Positions 50,501 through 58,740 of a DNA stretch of 64,000 nt are shown in pieces. Position 1 is the first letter of the stretch; each line of letters begins with the position of its first letter. Position numbers and translations under genes: made by a program. The notes under the pieces were generated by a model. That model ran no database searches, was not told the DNA's origin, and was given only the letters and a program-made list of their open reading frames with translations. The DNA lies in the NCBI RefSeq assembly GCF_003945595.2, contig NW_024103441.1, forward strand, positions 558,001 through 622,000. Reading direction: 5' to 3'. The DNA is from Pipra filicauda (taxonomy: Eukaryota > Chordata > Aves > Passeriformes > Pipridae).

Positions 50501-53500
50501 CGCGTGGTGCGCACGGTGGGACAGGCCTTCGAGGTGTGCCACAAGCTGAGCCTGCAGCACGCCCTGCACAACGCCGACGGGCAGGCGGACGGGGCCAGCG
50601 ACAAGTCAGCCGAGGAGCAGCCGCTGGAAGGTGACTCGTGGCTCCCCTGGGGCACGGGCAGACCCCCCACCCCTCAGCAGTGGGTGTGGGGGTGCTCTGG
50701 GGTGGGCAACTGCAAGGTCGCACGTCCCTCATGTGCTTCGGACCCCTTCAGGTAGGGGGCATGGGGAATCTGCCCTGTCTGCCCACTGGGCACTGGGGAG
50801 GTGGAGCCCCCTCGTCCAGCAAGCTCAGGGTCTGCAGCCCCCCGGCTGCCCTGCTCCCTCCCTCCGGCCCCTTCACCGCATGCCAAGACTTGGAGCAATC
50901 CTGGCTGTTGTCCCTGAGCTTCCCTGAGCTCCCAGCCCTGCGCGGGGCCCCGGCTCTTCCTGCGCTCCTGCACGGGCAAGGGGGGCTTGGGTTCATGTGT
51001 CCGTCTCGTTTGAAGTCCACCAGATAAAGGGCTCCAAGATCACGGATATGGACGAGGTTGGCATCGACACTGAGGGCATCTGTATGTCTGAGAGGGGACC
51101 CAGAGAGCTGCCAGGTGCCAGGGGGGACCTTGGCGTGCTGAAACCTGGGCAAGCCTCAAAGGATAAGAACGGCCAGGTAATGGGGGGGAGGGCTGGGGGA
51201 CAGTCCTTGTGCTCTGCCGCTGCTGGGGTCCCTCTGCTCAGGGTCATTGTATCATGGCTTGATTTGGAGGCACTTTCATGGAGACCCCATTGCAGACCCC
51301 CCATCTCTGGCTCCCTGCTCAGGACAGGCTGTTTAGCTCCCAGTTTTCCCACAGCAGGGCTGTGTCTCAGTGCTGGGGCAGGGCTTGAGGCGAGAGGCAG
51401 GAGTGGGGCTGAGGCGCATGGCTGAGCAGGCTTCAGACACAGCCCAGGGTGGATTTCTGTGCCCCCAGAGCTGCTTTACAGCAGTTGCTTGTCCAACTCC
51501 CTCAGCAGCAATCCCCAGCTCCCCTCACCACCCAAGCCCAGGGAGCAACATCCCAAGGGGGCCCAACCATGACAGCAAAGGTACCCAGGGCACATTCAGC
51601 ACGAGCAGTGGTTTTGCCTTAATGAGTGGCTGCTCCACAGAGCTCTGGGAGCACTTCCCAGGGGCCTGAATGGCATCGCTTCAGCTCACACAATCGTATG
51701 GCTTGCAGGGCCTGGCTGAAAACAGCTGCACTGACATGCACTCCATGGGATTCATTTGCGTGCCTGGAAAGGCCGGGATTTCCTGTGCATTCCTTCTGGC
51801 ACTGCCCAGGCAGAGGAGGGCAGGGGCAGGAAGGGCTGCAGGCACTGGCAAATGCTCCAGGCACCAGGATACCGCCCAGCCTGGGCAGCCACATCATGGA
51901 AAGGTGGTGGGGTGTTTGGGTCACTTCCTGCTGTCTCCTCCCAAGGGGACCTGCCCTCCCCAAACATAGCCAATGCAGCCCTACCAGCTCTCTGGGAGCA
52001 GGAGCCACTCCAAAACACACTGTCCTGGGGATCACACAACATGCAGAGCCTGACACCAAGCCCAGGGCTGCCCCCTCAACATCCCCCTGAGTGCCAGGGG
52101 TGCAGGGGCCCCTCTGCTGCACTGGGGTCAGAGCTGTGGGGAACCACAATCCAAATCCCAGCCTGAGCTGGTCGATCCGCTCACCTGCCCATTTCTTTGT
52201 GCCCAGGATGCCGAGAACTGCTCCCTACACCTGGCCAGCTCCCAGCAGCTGCTCAGCCCGAGCAGCCCCTGCTCCTCAGCCTCCATCACCCCGCTGGCCT
52301 CCCAGCACTGCCTCCAGCTGCTCCAGCAGCAGCTCCTCCAGCAGCAGCAGCAGACGCAGGTGGCTGTGGCCCAGGTACGCGCCCTGCCCTCCCCTCAGGG
52401 GGCACCAACCCTTCTCCTCTCCCTGCTCCAGCCTGGCCAGGCTGGGCTGACAGTGTGGCAGGTGGGAGCAGGCTGGGGCCCTGGCAGCACTGCTGGCAGC
52501 ATTCCTTGTGGCACAGCTCACAGCAGGGTTTGCAGCTCCCCTCGCAGCATCGCTTGCAGTGCAACCCGCAGCCTTGCTTGTGGCATCCCGTGCAGCACCG
52601 CTTGCAGCACGGCTGAGCTCCCCCAGACCCGGGGCTGGCTGCACGCACGACCTCACACCGCTCCGGGAGCGTGGCAGGGTCCGGCAGAGCCCCCAGCTCC
52701 CATTTCACCCTGTTTCATCCCATTTTTGGATGGAAATCATCCCCCCCTCGGTGACTCTTCCCCCAAACCAGCATCAGAGCAGGGAGCCCCGCGGTGGGCA
52801 CCTCCCCTGCTCGTTTCTCGTTAGCGGAGGGACAACAGACCCCACACACACACCCGGGGGTGCCGCTGGACCAGCTCGGGGGGGTCACCGGGGGTGCCGC
52901 GGCGGGGCCGGCAGGGGGCGCTGTGGCGCCGCCGCTCCGCCGGTCCCGGGGATGCTCCCGGGGATGCTCCCGGGGATGCTCCCGGGGATGCTCCGCCCGG
53001 CCCGGCCCGGCCCGCATCATCCCTTCCCTCCCCGCATCGCCCCGGCCCGGCCCGCAGGTGCAGCTGCTGAAGGACCAACTGGCGGCCGAGACGGCGGCGC
53101 GGATCGAGGCGCAGGCCCGGGTGCGGCAGCTCCTGCTGACCAACCGCGACCTGCTGCAGCACGTCTCGCTGCTGGTGCGGCAGCTCACGGTGCTGGAGGC
53201 CCGCGAGGAGCAGCGGGACGAGCACCGGCAGCCGGGTGAGCTCAGTGACCCCCCACACACACACTAAGGTTGTTTGGGTGCTGGGGTGCTCCCAGTTCCA
53301 TCCCTCTGGACCATCTGCACACGCCTTGTGGTCACAGGGAGCAATTGGGGTCGTCCCAGTACCATCCCAGCAGGCTCTGGGTGGCTTTGGGGCATTTCTG
53401 CACCCCTCAGTCTAGGGGAGCAGCTGGGTTGGAGATCCCCAGTTTTCATGTGTCCCTTTGTCCATCTCTCACAGTTGACCGCTCCTTGCAAAACCTGTCC

Positions 53501-54410
53501 CTGGCCCAATCCCTCTCCCTGAACCTGAAGAACCACTACAGCCTGGACGTCCACCTGCCGTCCACCTCCACCCCCGCCAGCATCCTGGGCAGCCCTGTGG
53601 CCCCCGGCTCGCTGCCCACCCTGGGCCCCAGGGACTCCTACCTCAACCTCATCAGCCTGGACAGGGGCAGCCACCGCTACGGCAGCAAGGAGGGGGATGA
53701 GTGCCTGGCAGTGCTGGAGGGGCAGGATGGGCTCAGCCGGCGCGTGGAGGGCTCCGAGGTCAGTGACTTCGCTCTGCTCAACGGGAGCAGCCGGCAGAAG
53801 GTGGATGACGCAGACAGAGGGGACGAGGACAGGTAGGATGTGCCACCTCTGCATCCCGCCAGCTGGCCCGGGAACACCCTGAGTGGTGCAGGTAAGTACT
53901 TGCCCATCACCTCCTCTCTCCCTTCGCCTTCCCAGGCGCCAGCCGCCCATTCCCAAGCTCAACCCGCCACCGCCCATCCTACGCAAAAGGTCAAGCAAGA
54001 CCTCCCCGAGCCTGGAGGTGGAGGTGAAGCCTGAGAGCGCTGCCAGCCTGAGCCTGCCCAGTGCCAGCATCTCCAGCCTCACCAGCATCACTGCCAGCTC
54101 CCTCACCCTCTTGGACTCTGAGGCGAGGACTCCCGCACGGAGCGCTGCCTCGAGCACGGAGCCCGGCCCTGCTGGGACGTGCCAGCGCAGCCTGGGCAAG
54201 GACAGGACTGGAGAGAGCGGGCCAATGTCCCCCTTGGCCAGCATCCGTGACCCAGCAGCCAGCGAGGCCCTGGCCAAGGAGTTGGCAGCCCTGGGCAGCC
54301 CCACGGACAGCTCCCTGCCCTTCTCCCCTGCGGACGACACCTGCTTGCACATCAGCTTCTCCGAGGATGAGCTGGACACTGCCGTGGGGCCCAGCAGGGT
54401 CCTCTCTTAG
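26492..54410 (+). CDS. NOS1AP (CAPON)-like PTB-domain adaptor protein, complete 11-exon CDS
   Basis: Eleven exons (26492-26596, 30340-30411, 47759-47851, 48541-48599, 50004-50112, 50489-50630, 51016-51176, 52207-52374, 53058-53235, 53475-53832, 53936-54410) join in phase to 1920 bp, encoding 639 residues. Residues about 26-175 are a phosphotyrosine-binding domain very close to NOS1[22 protein letters not shown], the basic [37 protein letters not shown] and [11 protein letters not shown]. Residues about 282-362 form a Gln-rich coiled coil containing [18 protein letters not shown]. Residues 363-639 are Ser/Pro-rich with a [16 protein letters not shown] motif and do not match the NOS1AP tail; the protein ends SRVLS, not DEIAV. 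It is inferred to be a cytosolic scaffold like NOS1AP, but nNOS binding is not supported. It is a paralogue rather than NOS1AP itself, since the PTB differs in many otherwise conserved positions and NOS1AP lies elsewhere. Confidence 0.92.
26597..30339 (+). other. NOS1AP-like intron 1
   Basis: This 3.7-kb phase-0 intron runs from gtgagc to tgttctgtctttcag. Its first 300 bp are still CpG-island sequence; the rest has no recognisable feature. Confidence 0.85.
30340..30411 (+). CDS. NOS1AP-like exon 2
   Basis: This 72-bp exon encodes [20 protein letters not shown] then RRIR (residues 36-59), phase 0 at both ends, with acceptor gtctttcag and donor gtaagt. It is the first strand and helix of the PTB fold and is almost identical to NOS1AP. 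Confidence 0.95.
43512..43575. repeat. 28-bp tandem repeat, 2.3 copies
   Basis: The unit begins gacaggcacggggagttcag. Copy 2 starts at 43540 and differs by one base, and a partial third copy starts at 43568. Confidence 0.85.
44320..44870. promoter_or_regulatory. Candidate intronic enhancer, tentative
   Basis: This AT-rich, complex, non-repetitive block contains octamer motifs in both orientations (ATGCAAAT at 44329-44336 and ATTTGCAT at 44557-44564), a TAATTAATCAC homeodomain cluster near 44588 and several further POU/homeodomain-like words up to about 44785. Conservation cannot be judged here. Confidence 0.4.
46060..46210. promoter_or_regulatory. Candidate intronic regulatory block, tentative
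   Basis: A 150-bp AT-rich, non-repetitive segment includes 'gaatgtaattgcacc', 'gctacaatgggaaaa' (SOX-like ACAATGG) and 'aaagataaacagc' (GATA/FOX-like). It contrasts with the GC-rich, simple-sequence flanks. Confidence 0.3.
46480..46640. promoter_or_regulatory. Candidate intronic regulatory block, tentative
   Basis: This second AT-rich block contains a pyknotic run of homeodomain-like and TCF-like words, for example 'agtaataattcatgg' and 'gagatcaaaaggctg', again set between GC-rich stretches. Confidence 0.3.
47759..47851 (+). CDS. NOS1AP-like exon 3
   Basis: This 93-bp exon encodes [20 protein letters not shown] then [11 protein letters not shown] (residues 60-90), phase 0 at both ends, with acceptor tctcaccag and donor gtgagg. 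The lysine-rich stretch and following beta strands are typical of the NOS1AP PTB domain. Confidence 0.95.
47852..48540 (+). other. NOS1AP-like intron 3
   Basis: This 689-bp intron ends in a good tract, ttctttctgccctcttctaacag. There is no sign of the small optional insertion (Leu-rich, before KKEWTW) known between the equivalent exons of NOS1AP. Confidence 0.85.
48541..48599 (+). CDS. NOS1AP-like exon 4
   Basis: This 59-bp exon encodes [19 protein letters not shown] (residues 91-109) plus AG of a split Arg codon completed by exon 5. Donor gtacgt. It is part of the PTB domain. Confidence 0.94.
48600..50003 (+). other. NOS1AP-like intron 4
   Basis: This 1.4-kb phase-2 intron runs from gtacgt to tctctcccacttag. 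No recognisable feature lies inside. Confidence 0.85.
50004..50112 (+). CDS. NOS1AP-like exon 5
   Basis: This 109-bp exon completes Arg110, then reads [20 protein letters not shown] and continues to [11 protein letters not shown] (residue 146), phase 0 at donor gtagga. It is the central beta sheet of the PTB domain and is nearly identical to NOS1AP except for GANN in place of the NOS1AP loop. Confidence 0.95.
50113..50488 (+). other. NOS1AP-like intron 5
   Basis: This 376-bp GC-rich intron ends in gttgctccgcag. Nothing else is seen in it. Confidence 0.85.
50489..50630 (+). CDS. NOS1AP-like exon 6
   Basis: This 142-bp exon encodes [20 protein letters not shown] then [15 protein letters not shown] (residues 147 onward) and ends in phase 1 at ...EEQPLE plus G (donor gtgact). 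The first half is the C-terminal helix of the PTB domain, which closes the peptide-binding groove. Confidence 0.94.
50631..51015 (+). other. NOS1AP-like intron 6
   Basis: This 385-bp intron has donor gtgact and an unusually weak acceptor, ccgtctcgtttgaag. Nothing else is recognised in it. Confidence 0.75.
51016..51176 (+). CDS. NOS1AP-like exon 7
   Basis: This 161-bp exon enters in phase 1 (completing Val194) and leaves in phase 0 at donor gtaatg. It reads [17 protein letters not shown] through [10 protein letters not shown]. The [10 protein letters not shown] segment loosely recalls ETDIDAVEV of NOS1AP just after its PTB domain; the rest is not recognisable. Phase agreement on both sides supports it, but the acceptor is weak. 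Confidence 0.78.
51177..52206 (+). other. NOS1AP-like intron 7
   Basis: This 1.03-kb phase-0 intron ends in catttctttgtgcccag. No NOS1AP-like exon was found within it, so the region between PTB and coil is shorter than in NOS1AP. Confidence 0.8.
52207..52374 (+). CDS. NOS1AP-like exon 8 (Gln-rich)
   Basis: This 168-bp exon encodes 56 codons (residues 248-303), phase 0 at both ends, donor gtacgc. It opens [17 protein letters not shown] and ends in the Gln-rich [19 protein letters not shown], a hallmark shared with NOS1AP. The Gln run is encoded by short CAG repeats and begins the coiled coil. Confidence 0.93.
52480..52614. repeat. Degenerate minisatellite with KAP-like antisense frame
   Basis: The unit is about 15 bp, built on gcagcaccgcttgca-like words. 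Read on minus it gives a cysteine-rich frame ([16 protein letters not shown] and so on) by virtue of the repeat, not as a gene. Confidence 0.6.
52944..52991. repeat. 12-bp tandem repeat, 4 perfect copies
   Basis: The unit tcccggggatgc is repeated four times without mismatch, 66 bp upstream of the exon 9 acceptor. It probably varies in copy number. Confidence 0.95.
53058..53235 (+). CDS. NOS1AP-like exon 9 (coiled coil)
   Basis: This 178-bp exon encodes [20 protein letters not shown], then [19 protein letters not shown] and onward to EHRQP (residues 304-362), ending in phase 1 at donor gtgagc. The heptad pattern of Leu/Val and the match to NOS1AP ([21 protein letters not shown]) identify the coiled coil. 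Similarity to NOS1AP stops within this exon. Confidence 0.94.
53236..53474 (+). other. NOS1AP-like intron 9
   Basis: This 239-bp phase-1 intron runs from gtgagc to tccatctctcacag and is otherwise plain. Confidence 0.88.
53475..53832 (+). CDS. NOS1AP-like exon 10 (C-terminal region, no NOS1AP match)
   Basis: This 358-bp exon completes Val363 and encodes [19 protein letters not shown], then [16 protein letters not shown], and ends in an acidic [11 protein letters not shown] (residue 482 split). It is Ser/Leu-rich and likely disordered, with no resemblance to NOS1AP. The donor gtagga is moderate. Continuing past it reaches TAG at 53834-53836 immediately, so intron retention would truncate the protein. 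Confidence 0.88.
53833..53935 (+). other. NOS1AP-like intron 10 with a strong internal donor
   Basis: This 103-bp intron ends in cccttcgccttcccag. A perfect donor consensus, CAG|gtaagt, occurs at 53889-53897 inside it. Confidence 0.8.
53936..54410 (+). CDS. NOS1AP-like exon 11 (terminal coding exon)
   Basis: This 475-bp segment completes Arg482 and encodes the last 157 residues before TAG at 54408-54410. It opens [20 protein letters not shown], a Pro-rich and basic candidate SH3-ligand region, followed by a long Ser/Thr/Ala-rich stretch and an acidic end [10 protein letters not shown] before the terminal GPSRVLS. There is no class I PDZ ligand. No similarity to another named family was recognised. 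Confidence 0.88.
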
Positions 54411-55635
54411 TGGGACTGCAGTGGGTGGCAGCTGGTGGCAGCAGCCCTGGCAGCTCCGTCCACAACCCTATGCTGGGGTTGGGGGTCCCTGTGCCCAGGC
54501 TGCAAGGCAGGTCCCCTTGCTGTCCCCATGCCACATAACAGCTCCCCCCACTACCTATGGGGCCACCGCAAAGGATGGGACCTGACCAGCCCTGCCCAGG
54601 TCTGCACCAGCTCGCACTGCCATCCACTGTCCTGTCCCTGCTCACACAGCCAGGGATGCTCCACAACAGAAAATCCCTGGGAACTGAAGGGTGGAAGCCC
54701 TGGGCAGGGCACGGCACAGGGCTGGGAACACCCGCACACGAGGCTGTTCTGGTTCACCAGTTGCTGCCCTTGGTAGCCTGAGCAAGGCCATGTGGCACAG
54801 CCAGTGTCACTCCCCTGCCCAGCTCCCCAAGGCGGGTCCCAGGCTGCCACCCCACTGCCACCATGCTGGTTCTCTCCAGAGCAGCCTGTGTCTACCAGTG
54901 CCACGCTGTGCCCAGCCCAGCTTTGGGGACAGCAGCCCCACCACTGTGCCCCCACACGGCGAAGCCACCACTGCCTCCCTCCACAGGTGCCTTTTCCCAC
55001 TCTCCAGCACCCACTGCCCACATAGGCTGGGACCACCCCCATGAGGCCACAGATGGGTGCAGGGCTGGCCCTGGGAGCCTGTGGCAGTGGGGGGTGACCC
55101 CCAAGGAAGGGAAAGGGTGCATCCATGGGCTCTTGCTGGTGGCTGCAGGCAGGAGGCTGCTCCTTGCACTGGTTTAGGGTGTTACAGTGTGGTTTGGGTT
55201 TGTTCTGGGAAGTGTGACTGTCCTGGAAGGAGTTAAGGTCTAAGGAAGAGTGTTGGGTGAAGGGCAGGTTTTGGGGAGGGAACAAGGGGATCCTTATCCA
55301 CCTTGGCTGGTTGTGAGAGGGTGTTGGGAAAGTGTTGGAGAGTTGAGTTGGGAAGTGTCAAGCAGAAATGGAGACTCGGGGCAGCCACGCTGCCTGTCCC
55401 TGACACTGCTGCTCCCACAGGGAGATAGGGGTGACAGGACATGCACCCCAGAGCCGGCCATGGCAGTGACAGGGCTGGGAGGGGGCTGGTGACGGGGCTG
55501 GGGGCTGTAAAGCTGGGCTGGGCTGTCCTGTAGTGCGGTAGTGACAGCCCAGCCCGTCCGTAGGATGACGTGTCCGTTCACTGCGGTTCCGTAACGGACT
55601 TTTAAAGGAAAAAATAAAGGTGTCGGATTTGCAGA
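54411..55635 (+). other. NOS1AP-like 3' UTR
   Basis: The sequence after the stop is GC-rich, has no further exon, and ends at an AATAAA signal at 55613-55618 followed by a TG-rich stretch from about 55619. This is the best single polyadenylation site, giving a 3' UTR of about 1.2 kb. Confidence 0.7.
55613..55618 (+). terminator. Polyadenylation signal AATAAA
   Basis: A canonical hexamer lies 1.2 kb after the NOS1AP-like stop codon, with a TG-rich element (gtgtcgg, gtgctgtgtctctg) downstream, as expected for a 3'-end processing site. Confidence 0.7.
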
Positions 55636-56519
55636 GCCAGTGCTGTGTCTCTGCCCCACGGGGCCCACGCAGAGGGAGTCCTGAGGCTGTGGAGTCAGAC
55701 TCCAGACTGTACAGGTATTCCCAAAGAGGGAAGATCCCTGCTGGGAATGACAGCTGAGCCCCTGAGCTGCCAGCCAAGTCCCTACACCCTCCCCATCCTG
55801 CAACCCCAGTGCAGGTCCCAGCAGCCCCTTCTGTTCCCCCTGGCAGGGCCAGTGACAATGGGAGGTCCTGTGTCCCCACACATGCTACCACAGGGCAGAG
55901 GGATTCCATAGTCAGGGATGGGCCCATCTCCAGTGAACCCCTCCTGTCCCAGGCCCAGCAGCATCCCCACAGGCTGCATGGCACTGACCACCACCTGCCA
56001 CAGCTTCCACCAGGATGCCCTTTCTAGGCCCCATTTCTGCTCCTGAAATAAATCCTGGTCCCAGCACACAGGGTGTGAGTACAAGACGGGAGTAGGCAAA
56101 TGGCAGGCAGGTGGCAAAGCTTGATGCAGGATGGGATGGGACCAGTGGCATGCCAGGGTTCTGGGACACCCCAGGGGCTGCCTGCAGCCAGGACAGGCAA
56201 GAGAGCCCCTGCCCTCCTCAACATCCTCACCCTGCAGTGCGGGGAAGGGAACCCATGTGCGATTCAGCACTGAGGCTCTAGGACAGACCCTGAGATCCTC
56301 CCCCTGTGCAGGAGGGGGGACTCAACTGGAGGGACCCAGGACCTCTGGGGTCCCAGGGCTACTCTCCATCCCTCCACAGAGTGGGTACAGTCTCCAGCAG
56401 GACAGAGTGGGGAACAGGGAGCCCTTTCCCTGGGCCCACCGCAGACATCTGCCAGGGGGGCTGCCTGTGTGGGGAGGGGGCACTTCCAGCCCAGAGCCTT
56501 ATTATGCTTCCTTCATGGG

Positions 56520-56900
56520 AAGAAACTTTTTCCTTTGCTGTCTGCTAAGCTGCTAGCAATCATCAGGCAGGCAGGTGGTAAAGATTCATATCCATCAAAC
56601 AATGCCATTTAGTTTGTAACCTGTGACTAAATCTGGTGTTAGCTTTAATTTCAGAGTCTGCTTTAGGGCTCGCTTGTTAATCTCTATGCAAAGCAGATGA
56701 AATGAATATGCAGCATTTTGGATGTAATTGTACGGCTTCAATTCAGCACTATAATTTTCCAAACAGGATCTTGCAATCAAGCTTCTATTCATTAGTGTAT
56801 AAACAATTTAGTTTCTCAGCTCTCCAGTATGCCAATCATCTCAATGGAGTGAGCATCTCCGACAGAAAGAGGAGGAAAGTTTCCTTTGTGTAACAGAGGT
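56520..56900. promoter_or_regulatory. Candidate distal enhancer, tentative
   Basis: This AT-rich, non-repetitive block is dense in developmental transcription-factor words: 'caaacaatgcc' (SOX-like), 'ctatgcaaagcag' (POU-like), 'ggatgtaattgtacgg' and 'caatcatctcaatgg' (homeodomain/TALE-like). It lies between GC-rich simple flanks. Confidence 0.4.
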
Positions 56901-57519
56901 AAAAGTTGCTCCATACTTCAGACAATTCCTGCCCGGCAGATCCAGGCCATTCCCACAGAAGGGGGCAGTTCCTGGTGCCCCCACAACACTGACCAGCTGC
57001 AAACAGCACCCCAGGGAGTGATGTCCCAGTGATCTCCCAGCTCATGTAGCCCCAGGCCCCTCAGGAATTCTGCATGTGAGACCCCAGGATCAGGCTGCCT
57101 GGAAAGGTGAGACCATGCAGCAACACAGCACGTCCCAGTGATCCCTGGGGCTCCTTGAGTGCCCCACGACTCCAGAAAGAGACAGTCACCCCAGGCAAAG
57201 CCCCCTCCACATTCCCATCTCCCCACAGGACAGGGCACAGGGGACACCTCACACCTGGGGCCAGTGGCAGCTCCTCCATGGAGGACAGGGCCAGGATCAC
57301 ACAGGGCTGGGAGTGGGGCAGGTTTTGATCTCAGGGGCTCAGCACCCCCATGGCTGGTGCTTCCCTGAGTGGGGACCCGAGTGTCCCACACACACACCAG
57401 CACATCCAACACCCGCCGCATCCCCGTCCCTCCTCTGCCGCTGCCGCTCCCCGGAGGTGAGGAGGGACCAGCCCGGAGCCTCCACAAAGGGAAGCGCCGT
57501 CAGCGGAGCCGCTCAGCGC

Positions 57520-57890
57520 GGTCCCCGTTTCCAAATGAATATCGACAGCGCTAATTACAGGCCGCCATGCAGACAGCTTATTAGCTTGTCACAAAAAGAC
57601 AGTATTGAACTCGGAGCCCGCGGTATTCACGGAGCGCAGCAAGACGCTCCCCAGACAGCACAGCGAACCAGGCAGGCGAACAACCTCCAGCAAAACTAAT
57701 TACTTCCTGATTGTCTATGGCCACCCACTGGGTATAATAGTATAGACTAAATTTGGCATATACATAACTAAGCACTCGGCACCAATTTGGCGTACAATAA
57801 TCATCCTCTGTGTTGCATAATTAAAATCTGATCACTTAGAATAATTATTTCATATTCCCAGTATCGGGTGAGGATTGCATAATATGGCAG
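57520..57890. promoter_or_regulatory. Candidate distal enhancer, tentative
   Basis: This block contains two TAATTA homeodomain cores (near 57552 and 57697), a POU-like 'gttgcataattaaaa' near 57813 and several AT-rich words in complex order. It has the texture of a conserved noncoding element. Confidence 0.42.
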
Positions 57891-58229
57891 GAGCGTGTGC
57901 TGGGGAGTGGAACGATCCACTTCCACAGGAGTGAGCCCCCAGGAAGGACTTTATGGCTCCAGGCAGGGCAAGAGACCCGAGAGATCCGCTCGGCACCGGC
58001 CGCCTCCGACAGTGCCAATGACCCCGTGATGGCTCAGCGCTGTCGGTCAGCACCAGCTGTGGAGGAGCTGGAGTCACCTAAACTAGCACTGAGCACAGCC
58101 CCAGTGGGGCAGGACTGTACCCGCCAGGACAGGCTGTCCCCGTGTCCCCACGCAAGCACTCTCCACATTGACCTTTCCAGGCTGGCTGCTGCCCCGCTGC
58201 CCGCCCGGCCGGGATGCTCATCGCCCGAC

Positions 58230-58740
58230 CCCATTGTGCTCGTGCATCTGCTAAAGGCATTTGGAGAGACACGGCAATAAAAAATAAAAATCAAGTGGAA
58301 CGTGTGTGTCTAATCCATTAACTTCCTCCGGCGGCTCCCCGGGGACCCGGCGAGGAGCAGAAAGAATACGTGGATATTGCACGCGCCCTGGCACCTTGTC
58401 CCCGGGCCAGCCCCGCCGCTGGCCACTGCCACGGGCTCATAAATCACCGCGGGCGACAGCGTTTCACAGCTCGCTTCCCAGCCAGGATATGGCCATTCCT
58501 GCTGATTACGCCGCCGGGCGCGCGGGGGAAGCTGCATCTCCCACTTCCAGGAAGGGAGGATCCGCAAGGAAAACGCATTGATAAAAAGAAGAACGAAATC
58601 AGCTTTGTTCACGTTGCGAATCTCCCATTGTTCCTGCTGCGGCCGTCAGCCCTCGCTGGAGAAAGTATTTCCTCAGCGATAAATCTCCTGGGCTCCTCAC
58701 AGCCCTCGCCTTGGCACTGGATTCTCCTCAGCTTGTTTTG
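58230..58740. promoter_or_regulatory. Candidate distal regulatory block, tentative
   Basis: Mixed AT-rich and CpG-rich sequence with TCF-like 'atcagctttgttc', SOX-like 'cccattgttcc', GATA-like 'tgataaaaag' and a homeodomain-like 'ctgattacgccgcc'. The density of unmutated CpG outside any exon suggests a regulatory element rather than neutral sequence. Confidence 0.35.

Larger units (their letters stand above)
52375..53057 (+). other. NOS1AP-like intron 8, minisatellite-rich
   Basis: This 683-bp GC-rich intron contains a degenerate gcagc/cttgca minisatellite at 52480-52614 and four perfect 12-bp repeats at 52944-52991. The acceptor cggcccgcag follows a purine-poor GC tract. Confidence 0.85.

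Noticed and set aside
52286..52708. Cysteine-rich antisense frame resembling a keratin-associated protein
   Set aside because: The cysteines come from a minisatellite in intron 8, and the frame overlaps a coding exon on the other strand. It is kept only as a finding.
53264..54379. 371-codon open frame on the minus strand
   Set aside because: It is antisense to NOS1AP-like exons 10-11, whose Ser/Pro/Leu-rich GC codons leave the opposite strand open. It has no domain or splice context.
26492..54410. Assignment as NOS1AP itself
   Set aside because: The C-terminal third is unrelated, the PDZ ligand is absent, the PTB domain has many substitutions, and the neighbour is TTLL11.
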